NCBI GenBank assembly: GCA_025360525.1
Contig: JANYCA010000057.1
Span: 1 to 47,027, forward strand
DNA: 47,027 nt
Reading direction: 5' to 3'
Source: Chitinophagaceae bacterium
Lineage (GTDB): Bacteria > Bacteroidota > Bacteroidia > Chitinophagales > Chitinophagaceae
The translations under genes were made by a program, and so were the position numbers. The notes beneath the pieces are model-generated. The model was not told where the DNA came from, did no database searches, and saw nothing but the letters and a program-made list of their open reading frames with translations. The first letter of the stretch is position 1, and every line of letters begins with the position of its first letter. Positions 1-8,482 of the stretch are shown in pieces.

Positions 1-70
1 TATCAACCAATTTTAATAACTGGCTTAAAATCGGCTGACCGACTAATTTTATCTCTGTATTTTTGCTCAT
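1..70 (-). CDS. N-terminus of probable IS4-like transposase (partial, runs off left edge)
   Basis: Reading leftward from the ATG at 70, the visible peptide begins MSKNTEIKLVGQPILSQLLK. This resembles the opening of Bacteroidota IS4-type transposases with a DUF4372 N-terminal domain (MSKxTxFTGQPxxxQLL). Only 23 codons are visible, so the catalytic DDE domain cannot be checked. If correct, the right end of an insertion sequence should lie between about 71 and 240. The call rests on a short similarity; a non-transposase gene start remains possible. Confidence 0.5.
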   Translation of the reverse strand, partial: MSKNTEIKLVGQPILSQLLKLVD

Positions 71-440
71 GTTGTTTTTAGGTGTTGCAACCACAAAATA
101 CAACTTGAGTAGGTGGTTTAGGCTACCTACTCCTTTTTAGACAATTTTTATCAATACATTTTGTCGGTTAGTAGTGTTAAAATATGTATATCTGATACTT
201 TTTACAGACTATAAAATATTTCATAAACAATGCTTTTGTTCACTTACTCACCACGAAATGCAGGTGATCCGGAGTTCTGAGATTTGCTGATGAAAAAATA
301 CTGTGCTCAAATACCTTTTGGCATTTTGTAGGTATGCACGACTATTTGCAGGAAAGTAATTTTATGAAGCTGATTTTGTTGAAGGGGATACTTGGCTTTA
401 ATGCCCTGTTTTTATTGTGGTTGCCGGCTAACTAATATTC
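71..440. other. Intergenic stretch between transposase start and gldA-like gene
   Basis: It holds the hairpin at 107-132 and otherwise low-complexity AT-rich sequence. A 23-codon hydrophobic reading frame starts with ATG at 364 on the plus strand and ends at 435; it has no recognisable family and I do not count it as a gene. No tRNA-like or riboswitch-like structure was recognised. Confidence 0.4.
107..138 (+). terminator. Hairpin with 8-bp perfect arms and T-run
   Basis: GAGTAGGT (107-114) pairs with ACCTACTC (125-132) around a 10-nt loop and is followed by CTTTTTAG on the plus strand. It could be a terminator stopping read-through toward the transposase, or a structured end of the insertion sequence that begins at the left edge. 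Confidence 0.4.
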
Positions 441-1358
441 CTACGTTGTTTTTCCACCCGTTAATTCTCTAAACACTTCTTCCAAACTATGTTCTATACT
501 CTGCAGCGAAACAATATTGAGATTTTTATCAATGGATAATTGAAGTAATTGTTTTTTTACAATTTCTGCATTGGTACACCGGATGTTAAAAGATCCGGGT
601 GCAGTTTTTTTAATATCAGTAACAGTTTGCAGGCTGCTTAGGAAATCTATAGAAACCGCTTCTTTAAATTGAACTGCTATGGTTTGTATCGCTGGGCTGG
701 CTTTTTGTAAATTACTCAGCAGGTCGTCAGCCACAATATTTCCCCTGTTGATAATGATTACCCTGTCGCAGATAGCTTCTACCTCCTGCAAAATATGGGA
801 GGAGAAAAGAACGGTTTTGTCTTTTCCCAGCCTTTTTATCACTTCTCTTATTTCAATTATCTGGTTGGGATCGAGTCCGGTGGTAGGCTCATCTAATATT
901 AATACTTCAGGATCGTGAATTAAAGCAGCAGCAAGCCCCACCCGTTGCTTATAGCCTTTACTTAATTGCCCAATTTTTTTGTTGGCTTCCAATTGCAAAC
1001 CAACAGTTTCAATTACCGCTTCCACTTTTGAGGACAATTTTTTTACCTGCTGTATGCCGCCAGTAAAATCCAGGTATTCCCTTACATACATATCGGAGTA
1101 CAAAGGATTTAGCTCCGGCAGGTATCCAATCTTTTTTTTGGTGGACAAGCTGTTTAAACTCACTGTTTGGCCACAAACGGTAATTGTTCCGTTGTCTGCC
1201 TGAAGGTAGCCGGTAATCATTTTCATGGTGGTGCTCTTTCCTGCGCCATTGGGCCCAAGGAAGCCCACAATTTCTCCCCGGTCAACATTAAACGAAATAT
1301 TATTAACTGCCTTTTGGGTTCCGTAAATTTTAGTAAGATTGGAAACAGTAATAGACAT
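441..1358 (-). CDS. gldA: GldA-like ABC transporter ATP-binding protein
   Basis: This is a 305-residue ABC ATPase. Walker A GPNGAGKST lies at residues 35-43, the signature reads LSKGYKQ (132-138) and Walker B ILDEP ends near 158, followed by an H-loop (SSHIL). The LSKGY signature in place of LSGGQ, together with the overall opening, is typical of the GldA family, the ATPase of the GldAFG transporter linked to gliding in Bacteroidota. The last ~90 residues form the usual C-terminal extension of this subclass. No GldF/GldG permease is adjacent in this window, so the partner is encoded elsewhere or the protein serves another exporter. It starts at ATG 1358. ABC ATPase is certain; the GldA assignment is likely. 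Confidence 0.8.
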   Translation of the reverse strand: MSITVSNLTKIYGTQKAVNNISFNVDRGEIVGFLGPNGAGKSTTMKMITGYLQADNGTITVCGQTVSLNSLSTKKKIGYLPELNPLYSDMYVREYLDFTGGIQQVKKLSSKVEAVIETVGLQLEANKKIGQLSKGYKQRVGLAAALIHDPEVLILDEPTTGLDPNQIIEIREVIKRLGKDKTVLFSSHILQEVEAICDRVIIINRGNIVADDLLSNLQKASPAIQTIAVQFKEAVSIDFLSSLQTVTDIKKTAPGSFNIRCTNAEIVKKQLLQLSIDKNLNIVSLQSIEHSLEEVFRELTGGKTT

Positions 1359-1442
1359 AATAAACTTTTATAGCGGCCTTGATATTAATCTCTTTTCAAT
1401 TTTTATTTGCTTCTTTGAAGTATCCATGGGGATGCAATATTC

Positions 1443-1473
1443 AAAAACGCCGATGTTTTACATCGACGTTTTG
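1443..1473 (-). terminator. Terminator downstream of the RicT-like gene
   Basis: Arms at 1443-1455 and 1461-1472 pair with one internal mismatch around a TTTTA loop. On the minus strand the 3' arm ends in a T-run (CGTTTTTG). It lies 12 bp beyond the stop codon of the minus-strand gene ending at 1485. Confidence 0.65.
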
Positions 1474-1484
1474 TTATTCATCTA

Positions 1485-2969
1485 TTACTTTGTATCATCT
1501 CCACCTTCGGGTCGTTGTTGCTGACCACCCCTGTTTTGCGGAGGCCTTTGTGGTGGCCTGTTTTGGGGCCGGTTACCTCGTTGCTGGTTAGGGTTATTTT
1601 GATTGTTTTGTTGCGGGCCTGCATTGCCTTGGCCTCTCTGCGGCGGCTGATTATTGTTACCCCGATTTTGTGGAGGTTGATTAGTATTGCCCCTGTTTTG
1701 TGGTGGTCTTTGTTGTTGCCTGTTGGAATTATTGCCTTGTTGACCCCATTGATCATTGATTTGCTGCTGTCCTCTTTGCTCGTTTGTGTTCCCACGGGGC
1801 GAATTTCCCCGGTTGTCGTTACCAGCTTGTCGGTTACCTTGCTGCTGCCCACGCTCATTATCCCGTCTTTTTCTGCTGGTTTTTTCCAGGCTTTGTAAAC
1901 TTATCTGGCCAACCACATCAGCATAGGTAGGCTCAATGTCAACTGGCTTTTTACTTTGCACTTCAACCGGTTCAAGTTCATCTGGCTTAATACCCTGTTG
2001 GTTGAGTGATTTTATTTTTTTTACCCTTTCGAGTGTTAAGGGATATTGTTTGTTGCTGTCTGGCAGGGTGTACCACATTAGGTTACGGAAAATATCTTTT
2101 TTTACAAGATAGGCACGGCCCCTGGCTATTTCAATAGAATCACAATTATCAGGAAATTGTTGCAAGGCATCGAGGTAAGTATCCAACTCGTAGTTAAGGC
2201 AACATTTTAACCTACCGCACTGGCCACTTAATTTTGTTTGGTTGATACTCAAGTTCTGGTAACGGGCTGCATTGGTATTAACACTTTTAAAATCGGTGAG
2301 CCAGGTACTGCAGCAAAGTTCCCTGCCACAGCTGCCGATGCCACCTACTTTGCCTGCTTCCTGCCGGGCACCTATCTGCTTCATTTCTACTTTTACCTTA
2401 AATTCTCCGGCGAATATTTTTATCAGTTCCCTAAAATCTACCCGATCGTCGGCAATATAAAAGAAAGTTGCTTTGCGGCCATCAGCCTGAATTTCAACTT
2501 CGGCCACTTTCATTTCCAGGTTTAATTGCCTGGCAATGGCACGGCTGCGAATCATTACATCTTTCTCCCTTGCCTTTGTTTCCTTGAGTTTTACCAGGTC
2601 GTTTTCGTTAGCCCTGCGCAACACTTTTTTAATATCCGGACTTTCTTCTTTAATGTTATTTTTTTTCAGTTGGAGGCGCACCAGTTCTCCCGTCATGTTT
2701 ACATTACCTACATCAAAACCACTCACGCCTTCCAGCGCAATCATATCACCTTTTTCGAAAAAATGTGTAGTAGTATTTTTAAAATAGTCTTTTCTGCTGC
2801 CGTTATTAAAACTTACTTCTATAATTCTGCAACCGCTTTCAGGATCGCTGAAGGGCAGATTGGCCAGCCAATCGTGTACATTCATCCTGTTGCAACTGCC
2901 GCTTGCGCAACTGCCATGACTTTTACATCCGCCTGGTGTGCTACTTGTTCCACAACTTCCACATGCCAT
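1485..2969 (-). CDS. ricT: PSP1-domain regulatory protein, RicT/YaaT family
   Basis: The protein has 494 residues. A Cys-rich N-terminus (CGSCG...CKSHGSCASGSC) is followed by the PSP1 domain (about residues 50-320) with the two diagnostic cysteine clusters GSCGRELCCSTWL and GQCGRLKCCLNYE. In Bacillus the RicT homologue acts with RicA/RicF, binds [4Fe-4S] and modulates RNase Y; the role in Bacteroidota is not established. From about residue 370 the protein becomes a Gln/Asn/Arg/Pro-rich low-complexity tail with repeated PPQNRGN units, probably disordered and possibly RNA-binding. It lies downstream of the delta' gene, separated by 344 bp. The start is ATG 2969. The family call is firm; the gene name is by homology. 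Confidence 0.85.
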   Translation of the reverse strand: MACGSCGTSSTPGGCKSHGSCASGSCNRMNVHDWLANLPFSDPESGCRIIEVSFNNGSRKDYFKNTTTHFFEKGDMIALEGVSGFDVGNVNMTGELVRLQLKKNNIKEESPDIKKVLRRANENDLVKLKETKAREKDVMIRSRAIARQLNLEMKVAEVEIQADGRKATFFYIADDRVDFRELIKIFAGEFKVKVEMKQIGARQEAGKVGGIGSCGRELCCSTWLTDFKSVNTNAARYQNLSINQTKLSGQCGRLKCCLNYELDTYLDALQQFPDNCDSIEIARGRAYLVKKDIFRNLMWYTLPDSNKQYPLTLERVKKIKSLNQQGIKPDELEPVEVQSKKPVDIEPTYADVVGQISLQSLEKTSRKRRDNERGQQQGNRQAGNDNRGNSPRGNTNEQRGQQQINDQWGQQGNNSNRQQQRPPQNRGNTNQPPQNRGNNNQPPQRGQGNAGPQQNNQNNPNQQRGNRPQNRPPQRPPQNRGGQQQRPEGGDDTK

Positions 2970-3313
2970 ATAAATAATTGATAATTGGTTAATTGATAAT
3001 TGATAATTACCGGCTAAATTGAGATTGGTGGTGTTTTTATGGACTTGCTTTTTTGCGATAGTACTTAGTTAGCTTTTAGGCTTTCGCCTGATTGTACTAA
3101 TATTTCAACCCAACTGTGGAGTAAGCCTGTTTTTATCAAAAAAACAGCAGACGAATATATTATAGCAGATTATTTATTGAGTAATTAGTACTAAAAAAGC
3201 TCAATAAAGTGATTCTGTACAAGTGAGTGACACAACGATGTTGATTATAGCTGATAAAGCCCGTTACAAAAAATACAATTAAAAATAACTTCCCTTCCTT
3301 TCAATCAATTTCC
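2970..3313. other. AT-rich intergenic region upstream of the RicT-like gene
   Basis: Nearest the gene is a degenerate tandem of TAATTGATAATT units (about 2975-3009). Farther out are a small AGGC-TTTC-GCCT hairpin near 3079, a CTGTTTTT/AAAAACAG hairpin near 3128-3150, and the 24-bp repeat described separately at 3217-3240. No coding sequence is seen. Confidence 0.5.
3217..3240. repeat. 24-bp dispersed repeat, copy 1
   Basis: This 24-nt sequence, containing GTGAGTGACACAACGATG, recurs without mismatch at 28356-28379. Flanks diverge immediately on the right side. Both copies lie in the leader side of a minus-strand gene, which suggests a shared regulatory or mobile repeat, not gene duplication. 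Confidence 0.7.
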
Positions 3314-4573
3314 TCAGTTAATCAAAATTAATGAATTGTTGCTAATAATGTGGTAGAGTTTAATAGAGAGGGCATGAAAGAGCATTTTGCCGTTGGCATT
3401 GCGTTCAATGTAATAGCTGGCTTTGTCCAATTCGTTGATGATGGCTTCCTGTTGGTGAACGCTGCAAAGTTTATTGAGCCTGCTGGCAAAATCGAGTTCG
3501 CTGGTTCTTTCCTGGTTGGCTGTTTCGCCAGAATCGGCAATAATATCCTGCCTAATGGCCAGCTCCAGTAAATGATTGAAATATTGTAAAAACTGTTTTT
3601 GTTTTTCCCGGCCTTGTTTGCTCATGTCCTCGATCCATTTTATTTGTGCTGGCAGATTTCTTTTTACAATGATGTTGAGCCATTCTCTCAGCAACGCCAG
3701 CCAATCGTCATCGGCATGCTGCAACAGGTTTAGAGCTTCCCGGTAGTTTCCGCCGCAAATAGCGGCGATTTGCATAGCTTTTTCTATTTTAACGCCCGCC
3801 CTTAGTTCCAGCGCTACTTCTATAGCTGTTGGTGATAATGCCGGTATTTTTACCAGCTGGGTTCTTGATAATATGGTGGGTAATATCATCGTTTCGTTTT
3901 CGGCTACCAACATAAAGAGCGTATCAACGGGTGGTTCTTCAATTAGTTTTAGCAAGCGGTTACCGTTTTTGCCTAAGTATTCGGGCATCCAGATAAGCAG
4001 TATCTTAAAACCACTCTCAAAACTTTTTAAGCTGATTTTGCGGTTAATGTCGTTACATTCTTCGGCAGTGATATTGCCCTGTTTGTTTTCTGCTCCAATA
4101 AACTGCAACCAGTCAAAGACATTGCCATAGGGATGGATGGAAACAAATTCCCGCCATTCTTTTATATAATCGCTACTAAGCGGTGTATTTCCTGGCTTTT
4201 TTGGAATAACCGGGAAGGTAAAATGTATATCGGGGTGAATAAGTTGATTGGCTTTAAGACAGCTGGGGCAGTTGCCGCAACTGTCAGGTTGGTGTGGTTT
4301 ATTTTTGTCGGGTACTATTGGAACTGCAGGCGGTTCATCAAAGAGCGCCATTGCAGATATTGTTGTAGGAGCAGCTGATTCAACTGCTTTCTTTATTTTA
4401 AATGGGGAATTTTTTTCACATACAATGTATTGTGCAAATGCCATGGCAAGGGAAAGGCTACCGTTGCCCTCCTTACCTAAAAATAACAAGGCATGACTAA
4501 GCCTGTTGTGCTCCGCCATTTGGGCCAGCTGTGTTTTTATGGCTTGTTGACCAATTACATTTTCGAACTGCAT
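3314..4573 (-). CDS. holB: DNA polymerase III subunit delta' (clamp-loader)
   Basis: The protein has 419 residues. The N-terminus (FENVIGQQAIKTQLAQM...LSHALLFLG) is the clamp-loader AAA+ fold, and the Walker A is degenerate (GKEGNGSLS), as expected for the non-hydrolysing delta' subunit. A zinc-binding module CGNCPSCLKANQLIHPDI follows an insertion of about 50 residues. Motif FMLVAENETMILPTILSRTQ matches the SRC/sensor region. It acts in loading the beta sliding clamp at the replication fork. The C-terminal third is more divergent. Start ATG 4573. Confidence 0.88.
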   Translation of the reverse strand: MQFENVIGQQAIKTQLAQMAEHNRLSHALLFLGKEGNGSLSLAMAFAQYIVCEKNSPFKIKKAVESAAPTTISAMALFDEPPAVPIVPDKNKPHQPDSCGNCPSCLKANQLIHPDIHFTFPVIPKKPGNTPLSSDYIKEWREFVSIHPYGNVFDWLQFIGAENKQGNITAEECNDINRKISLKSFESGFKILLIWMPEYLGKNGNRLLKLIEEPPVDTLFMLVAENETMILPTILSRTQLVKIPALSPTAIEVALELRAGVKIEKAMQIAAICGGNYREALNLLQHADDDWLALLREWLNIIVKRNLPAQIKWIEDMSKQGREKQKQFLQYFNHLLELAIRQDIIADSGETANQERTSELDFASRLNKLCSVHQQEAIINELDKASYYIERNANGKMLFHALSIKLYHIISNNSLILIN

Positions 4574-4837
4574 TAACGCAAAGTAAATTAAAAAAGTAAG
4601 TTGAAAAAAAATGTATGCAACCCTCTAAATGTTCAGCTAAATTCAGTTGCTTTTTTTGTGAAAATATTGTTGTAGAAAAAGGAGAAATTGATTTGCCCAA
4701 ATGAAAAATGGCCAAAAATGAAATGTATTATTTCTTAATTGGCCATTAAAAATGACACTGGATTTAAACGGTTGTATCGGGTAAAAACTTGCTGAAATAT
4801 ATTACTGGTAGGCGGTTTGTTGTTGCCCAAAAAATAG

Positions 4838-5041
4838 TTAAACAATATTATTATCAAAATAAGAGGGCAAAACAAGGCGCTCTTCCGGCACATAAATCTG
4901 ATCAATAGTGGTGGTGCCGGGATATTGAAATCCAACCTCATATTTATCGCTGTTCTCCTGGTATTGAATTACCACGGCATTGCCCGCAGGCTTAAAAAAA
5001 GTATCGAGCAGTGTAACTGTTTGTCCTGAATGATATTTCAT
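4838..5041 (-). CDS. Small hypothetical protein (67 aa)
   Basis: A 67-residue frame starts at ATG 5041. The sequence is balanced and soluble (opening MKYHSGQTVTLLDTFFKPAG), with a KOW- or SH3-like feel: alternating hydrophobics, Gly and Pro turns, and a motif VIQYQ...YEVGFQYPG. No signal peptide, no membrane segment and no family recognised. It stands alone between the delta' gene and the metallopeptidase. The overlapping frame at 4735-4941 on the same strand is Phe/Ile/Leu-rich in AT sequence and less protein-like. Confidence 0.5.
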   Translation of the reverse strand: MKYHSGQTVTLLDTFFKPAGNAVVIQYQENSDKYEVGFQYPGTTTIDQIYVPEERLVLPSYFDNNIV

Positions 5042-5266
5042 ATTTGCGGCTTATTTTGTATTACAATTTAGTTTTTTCATAAACAAATTTCATTTAATAT
5101 TATACACATGCTGTTTTCGTTTTGTGGATAATAACTTTGATATGACGGCAATAAAAATGCCATTTTTTACTTGTATCACTTTATTACAGAAATCAACTCA
5201 GTCGATAGAGTTTATTGCCAAATAATAACCAAAGCAGCAGGTCTTAATGATTTTAGAAAACAAGCC

Positions 5267-6082
5267 CTATTTTTTTGGATACAGGGCTGCGATAAATTTT
5301 TTATCTTCAAGTGAAAGGGTTCTGTTCCAGCCAATATTGTATTTGCCAATTGTGAGCTCGTCTGGCACCGGATACATCATAATTGAGTTTTTATCGAGTT
5401 TGCCTGCACGGATAATATCTTTATCATACTTGTCAAATACCTGGTCATCTACTTCCTCTTTGCTCCAGCCATCTTTTTCTGCATAGTAAGCATACACTTT
5501 TGGCTTATTCCAAGGTATACCGTTGTCGGGCCTTTCGTGCTCATGTATGCAGCCGAGGCTATGGCCAAATTCGTGCAATACTACCCGGCTGTATTCTTCA
5601 TCATCGAGGGTGGGGGTAAGCCATCCAAAATTCATCGTAGCCTCATTTTTGGGTATTGACAATGTTTGATTACCTACATACGACCAGGAGCCGTCATTCA
5701 TATCAAATCCAATTCGGATATTGCCTTTTTTTATTCGGGGACTGAAATCCAATTCAATATTGGCATGGTTCATCCAAATTTTTGCATGGCGGATGATACG
5801 CTCTTTAACCAGTTTGTTGCCGCCTATAAATGATACGGTAAGTGTGCGGCCATTTTTCCATTCTTTGGATATTTCTGTTGCCATCCTGCTGAGGTTAACA
5901 AGGCTGGATGGCTTTTTTATAATATTCTTAAAGGCGTAATCCTCCAGTATACCTCTGTCTGTTTTGCTGGCATTTGGCAATACTTTTTCTTCATTTTCCA
6001 AAAAAGCATTTTTTACATTTTTAATAGAGAGATGATGGGAGAACCTGCATTCCCGGCAGTACCGGATGTTTGCTTCTTTCAT
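5267..6082 (-). CDS. Zinc metallopeptidase of the metzincin type, apparently cytoplasmic
   Basis: From ATG 6082 the product is 271 residues. The motif HEFGHSLGCIH (about residues 170-180) followed by EHERPD is the extended metzincin zinc site HExxHxxGxxH, and SIMMYP downstream is the Met-turn. The fold is closest to astacin/matrixin-like (M12/M10) peptidases. There is no signal peptide; the N-terminus instead carries YCRECRFSHH, a Cys/His cluster that may bind metal. A longer frame back to 6121 would need a TTG start. It stands alone, so its substrate cannot be inferred. The peptidase call is firm and the location is inferred. Confidence 0.75.
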   Translation of the reverse strand: MKEANIRYCRECRFSHHLSIKNVKNAFLENEEKVLPNASKTDRGILEDYAFKNIIKKPSSLVNLSRMATEISKEWKNGRTLTVSFIGGNKLVKERIIRHAKIWMNHANIELDFSPRIKKGNIRIGFDMNDGSWSYVGNQTLSIPKNEATMNFGWLTPTLDDEEYSRVVLHEFGHSLGCIHEHERPDNGIPWNKPKVYAYYAEKDGWSKEEVDDQVFDKYDKDIIRAGKLDKNSIMMYPVPDELTIGKYNIGWNRTLSLEDKKFIAALYPKK

Positions 6083-6316
6083 GTTGTATATTTTTGAAAT
6101 GATAAATACAGTATCAATCAAATAGAACTAGTGCAAGGCTTTTACAGGAATATTATAAACCGGGAAACGGTTTTTTCAGGTGGTGGAGGTATTTGTTATT
6201 TGCTGTTATAAATATAAGGTGCTTTTGTAAAATGTGTTAGGTAATTACGGGTATTTATTTTTAAAATAACCAGTTTAAGCTTTATTATCTGCTGGAAAAA
6301 TAAAGCAGCATAAAAA

Positions 6317-6340
6317 ATCCGGAGTTTTCTAACTCCGGAT
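6317..6340 (-). terminator. Rho-independent terminator after glutathione peroxidase
   Basis: Perfect 10-bp arms ATCCGGAGTT and AACTCCGGAT flank a 4-nt loop. On the minus strand the hairpin is followed by TTTTTTA. It lies 24 bp beyond the stop codon of the gene ending at 6364. Confidence 0.85.
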
Positions 6341-6363
6341 GGTACAATTATTTTAAAAGTATC

Positions 6364-6942
6364 TTATAACTTGCTGGTAAGTTCGTCGCTCAACGGTTTC
6401 ACGCCACTATCAAATTTTGCAATTATAACACCGTTTTCATCCAACAAAAATTTATTAAAGTTCCATTTAATCTCTGCATCCAAAATACCATTCTGTGTTT
6501 TGTTGCACAACCATTTATAAATTGGTGCGGTATCATCTCCTTTTACAGAAATTTTAGCGGCCATTGGAAAACTAACACCGTAATTCTTTTTGCAGAATTC
6601 TTTTATTTCTGAATTGGTGCCTGATTCTTGTCCTCCGAAGTTATTTGCGGGGAAACCCACTATAACCAATTTATCCTGATATTTTTTATATAAAGCTTCC
6701 AATCCTTCATATTGAGGCGTGTATCCACATGCCGATGCTGTGTTAACAATCAATATTTTTTTTCCTTTAAAAGTTGCAAAATCAATAACGGAACCGTCCA
6801 ATGCCTCTACTTTAAAATCATAGATAGAGCCTTGCGCTGTCGCAACAGTTGCTGCAGTATTTGCTGAATTAGTCATAGCTGTGTTGTTGCTGTTTGCTGC
6901 ACAGGAAATGAGTGCAATTGTTAAAATTAATAGTTTAAACAT
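6364..6942 (-). CDS. Glutathione peroxidase family lipoprotein (thiol peroxidase)
   Basis: The protein has 192 residues. A lipoprotein signal (LISC, Cys14) predicts export and lipidation. The GPx fold follows, with the peroxidatic residue as Cys72 (ASACGYTPQYEGL) instead of selenocysteine, Gln105 in NFGGQESG, and Trp160/Asn161 in KWNFNKF, completing the catalytic tetrad. Cys117 or Cys146 may resolve the disulfide. Bacterial enzymes of this type reduce peroxides, often using thioredoxin. It has its own terminator and is probably monocistronic. Start ATG 6942. Confidence 0.9.
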   Translation of the reverse strand: MFKLLILTIALISCAANSNNTAMTNSANTAATVATAQGSIYDFKVEALDGSVIDFATFKGKKILIVNTASACGYTPQYEGLEALYKKYQDKLVIVGFPANNFGGQESGTNSEIKEFCKKNYGVSFPMAAKISVKGDDTAPIYKWLCNKTQNGILDAEIKWNFNKFLLDENGVIIAKFDSGVKPLSDELTSKL

Positions 6943-7012
6943 GATGTGTTTTTTTTAATAACGCTTTAAGATTGATATTGTTTATTAGAGACATTTTTTG
7001 TGCAATTTATAT

Positions 7013-8437
7013 TTATTGTTGCTCATAGCAACCTATATCCGGAATTCCATTACTACGGTTATTACCATCCAGGTCTTTTAAAAATGAAACAGGTAAACCT
7101 TTATTGATACCTGGGGCAGAAGCGCTGCTGGTATGGAAATCGAAGATCTTCTTTGATACATCTATACTGTCAAACAGGGGTTGCACATTTTGTATGGAGG
7201 TAGTAAAACTGCTGTTGGCAGGGACTGATTCCGCCCTGTAAAGGCAATTGTTAAACTTCACAGAAAAAGGATCAATGCCTTGTTTGTTCACAATTATTTC
7301 ATCTTTTACCTGGCCTTCTTCTCCCCATAAAATACAATTGGTGAAGTTTGCGTTTATTTCATTGGTGACTGTATTGCTATTTTGTAAAAGAAAATTATTA
7401 ATGCTTACCACCGGTTTTTTGTGACTGAGATAAGTTGAATAAGCTGCAACTGTGCAATTGGTAAAGCTATATTTTCCGCCCAGCAAAATATTGATGTTGC
7501 TGCCGCAATTAGAGATCAAACTATTATCTGCCTCTAGGGTGCTACTGATGCACAAAATACCTGCATCATAAGCATTGTCAATGATACATTGCTGCAATTT
7601 AATTTTAGGATTGGCATTGTCAGCAGGGCTTTCTGCAACAATTGCCTGATAAGCATTTTTTACAACGGTGTATGTCAAAAAATTATTCTTACTGCTTCCC
7701 CTGAAATAAATACCGGGCCAGCTTGCTGGAAAATCTTTGTAATCTTCATCTAGCCTGTCTCCGGTAAAAACTACCGGTTTTTCTTTGGTACCATTTGCAA
7801 TTAAAGTGCCATCAATAAAAATAGGGGAGTCGGCATGGGCATATATTCTGCAACCAGCCTCCAGGGTAAGTGTTGCATTGGTATCTACCCTAAATCCGCC
7901 TAATAACACATAGGGCTTATTACTGTTAAATACAACATTACCGGTAATGGTACGTCCCCGCAGGAAATTGGCATTTTGTCCATAAGCCTGTAACCCTACT
8001 TTTTTTATATTGCCATTGTAATTGATGGCAACAGTGTCCTGAACTATAAATGGCAGATCGGCAAGGTTTGGATTGATGCGGACTGTTACAAAAATATATA
8101 TGCTGTCGTTGGCCGCAATTTCAATATTGCTGGCTGCGGCACCTGCTATTCCATTAATGTTAATAGTAAAGGCAGATGAAGATCCACCCTGCAATTGCAC
8201 GTTGCTTAATAATAGTTTTTGGCTATTGGTATTTATAAGTTTAAAAGATTGTGTGATAGAACCGATGCTGGTAAATACAGTATCGAAAGTAAGACTGTCT
8301 GCACTGGCGCTGAGGCCTGCATTGCTGCTGGTAATAAAAGAATCTTTTTGGCATGCTGAAAAAAAGAGGCATCCTGCTACAGCCAACAGGCTGTAAATAA
8401 GGCAACGCTTAAATGCAGAAACGGGAAATGAAAACAT
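7013..8437 (-). CDS. Surface lipoprotein with right-handed beta-helix
   Basis: From ATG 8437 the product is 474 residues. A lipobox (FSAC) follows a hydrophobic signal. Residues about 35-140 form an Ig-like region opening with SADSLTFDTVFTSIGSITQSF, typical of choice-of-anchor domains that begin many Bacteroidota surface proteins. The remainder has repeated short strands (GCRIYAHADSPIFIDGTLIANGT...) of a parallel beta-helix with the conserved ending PDIGCYEQ. It is likely a cell-envelope protein; ligand or enzyme activity is not identifiable. The six-nt longer frame would start at TTG. Confidence 0.7.
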   Translation of the reverse strand: MFSFPVSAFKRCLIYSLLAVAGCLFFSACQKDSFITSSNAGLSASADSLTFDTVFTSIGSITQSFKLINTNSQKLLLSNVQLQGGSSSAFTININGIAGAAASNIEIAANDSIYIFVTVRINPNLADLPFIVQDTVAINYNGNIKKVGLQAYGQNANFLRGRTITGNVVFNSNKPYVLLGGFRVDTNATLTLEAGCRIYAHADSPIFIDGTLIANGTKEKPVVFTGDRLDEDYKDFPASWPGIYFRGSSKNNFLTYTVVKNAYQAIVAESPADNANPKIKLQQCIIDNAYDAGILCISSTLEADNSLISNCGSNINILLGGKYSFTNCTVAAYSTYLSHKKPVVSINNFLLQNSNTVTNEINANFTNCILWGEEGQVKDEIIVNKQGIDPFSVKFNNCLYRAESVPANSSFTTSIQNVQPLFDSIDVSKKIFDFHTSSASAPGINKGLPVSFLKDLDGNNRSNGIPDIGCYEQQ

Positions 8438-8482
8438 ATTCAAATGTACTTGTATTTTTTTATTTAGCTGATGAAGGGCGGG

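Noticed and set aside
364..435. 23-codon hydrophobic frame near the gldA-like gene
   Set aside because: Too short to distinguish from chance, with no promoter or family evidence.
1478..1898. Open frames on both strands over the RicT-like tail
   Set aside because: They are shadows of the repetitive Q/N/R/P coding sequence.
4735..4941. 68-codon minus-strand frame overlapping the small gene at 4838
   Set aside because: Less protein-like than the overlapping frame and rich in Phe/Ile/Asn from AT sequence.
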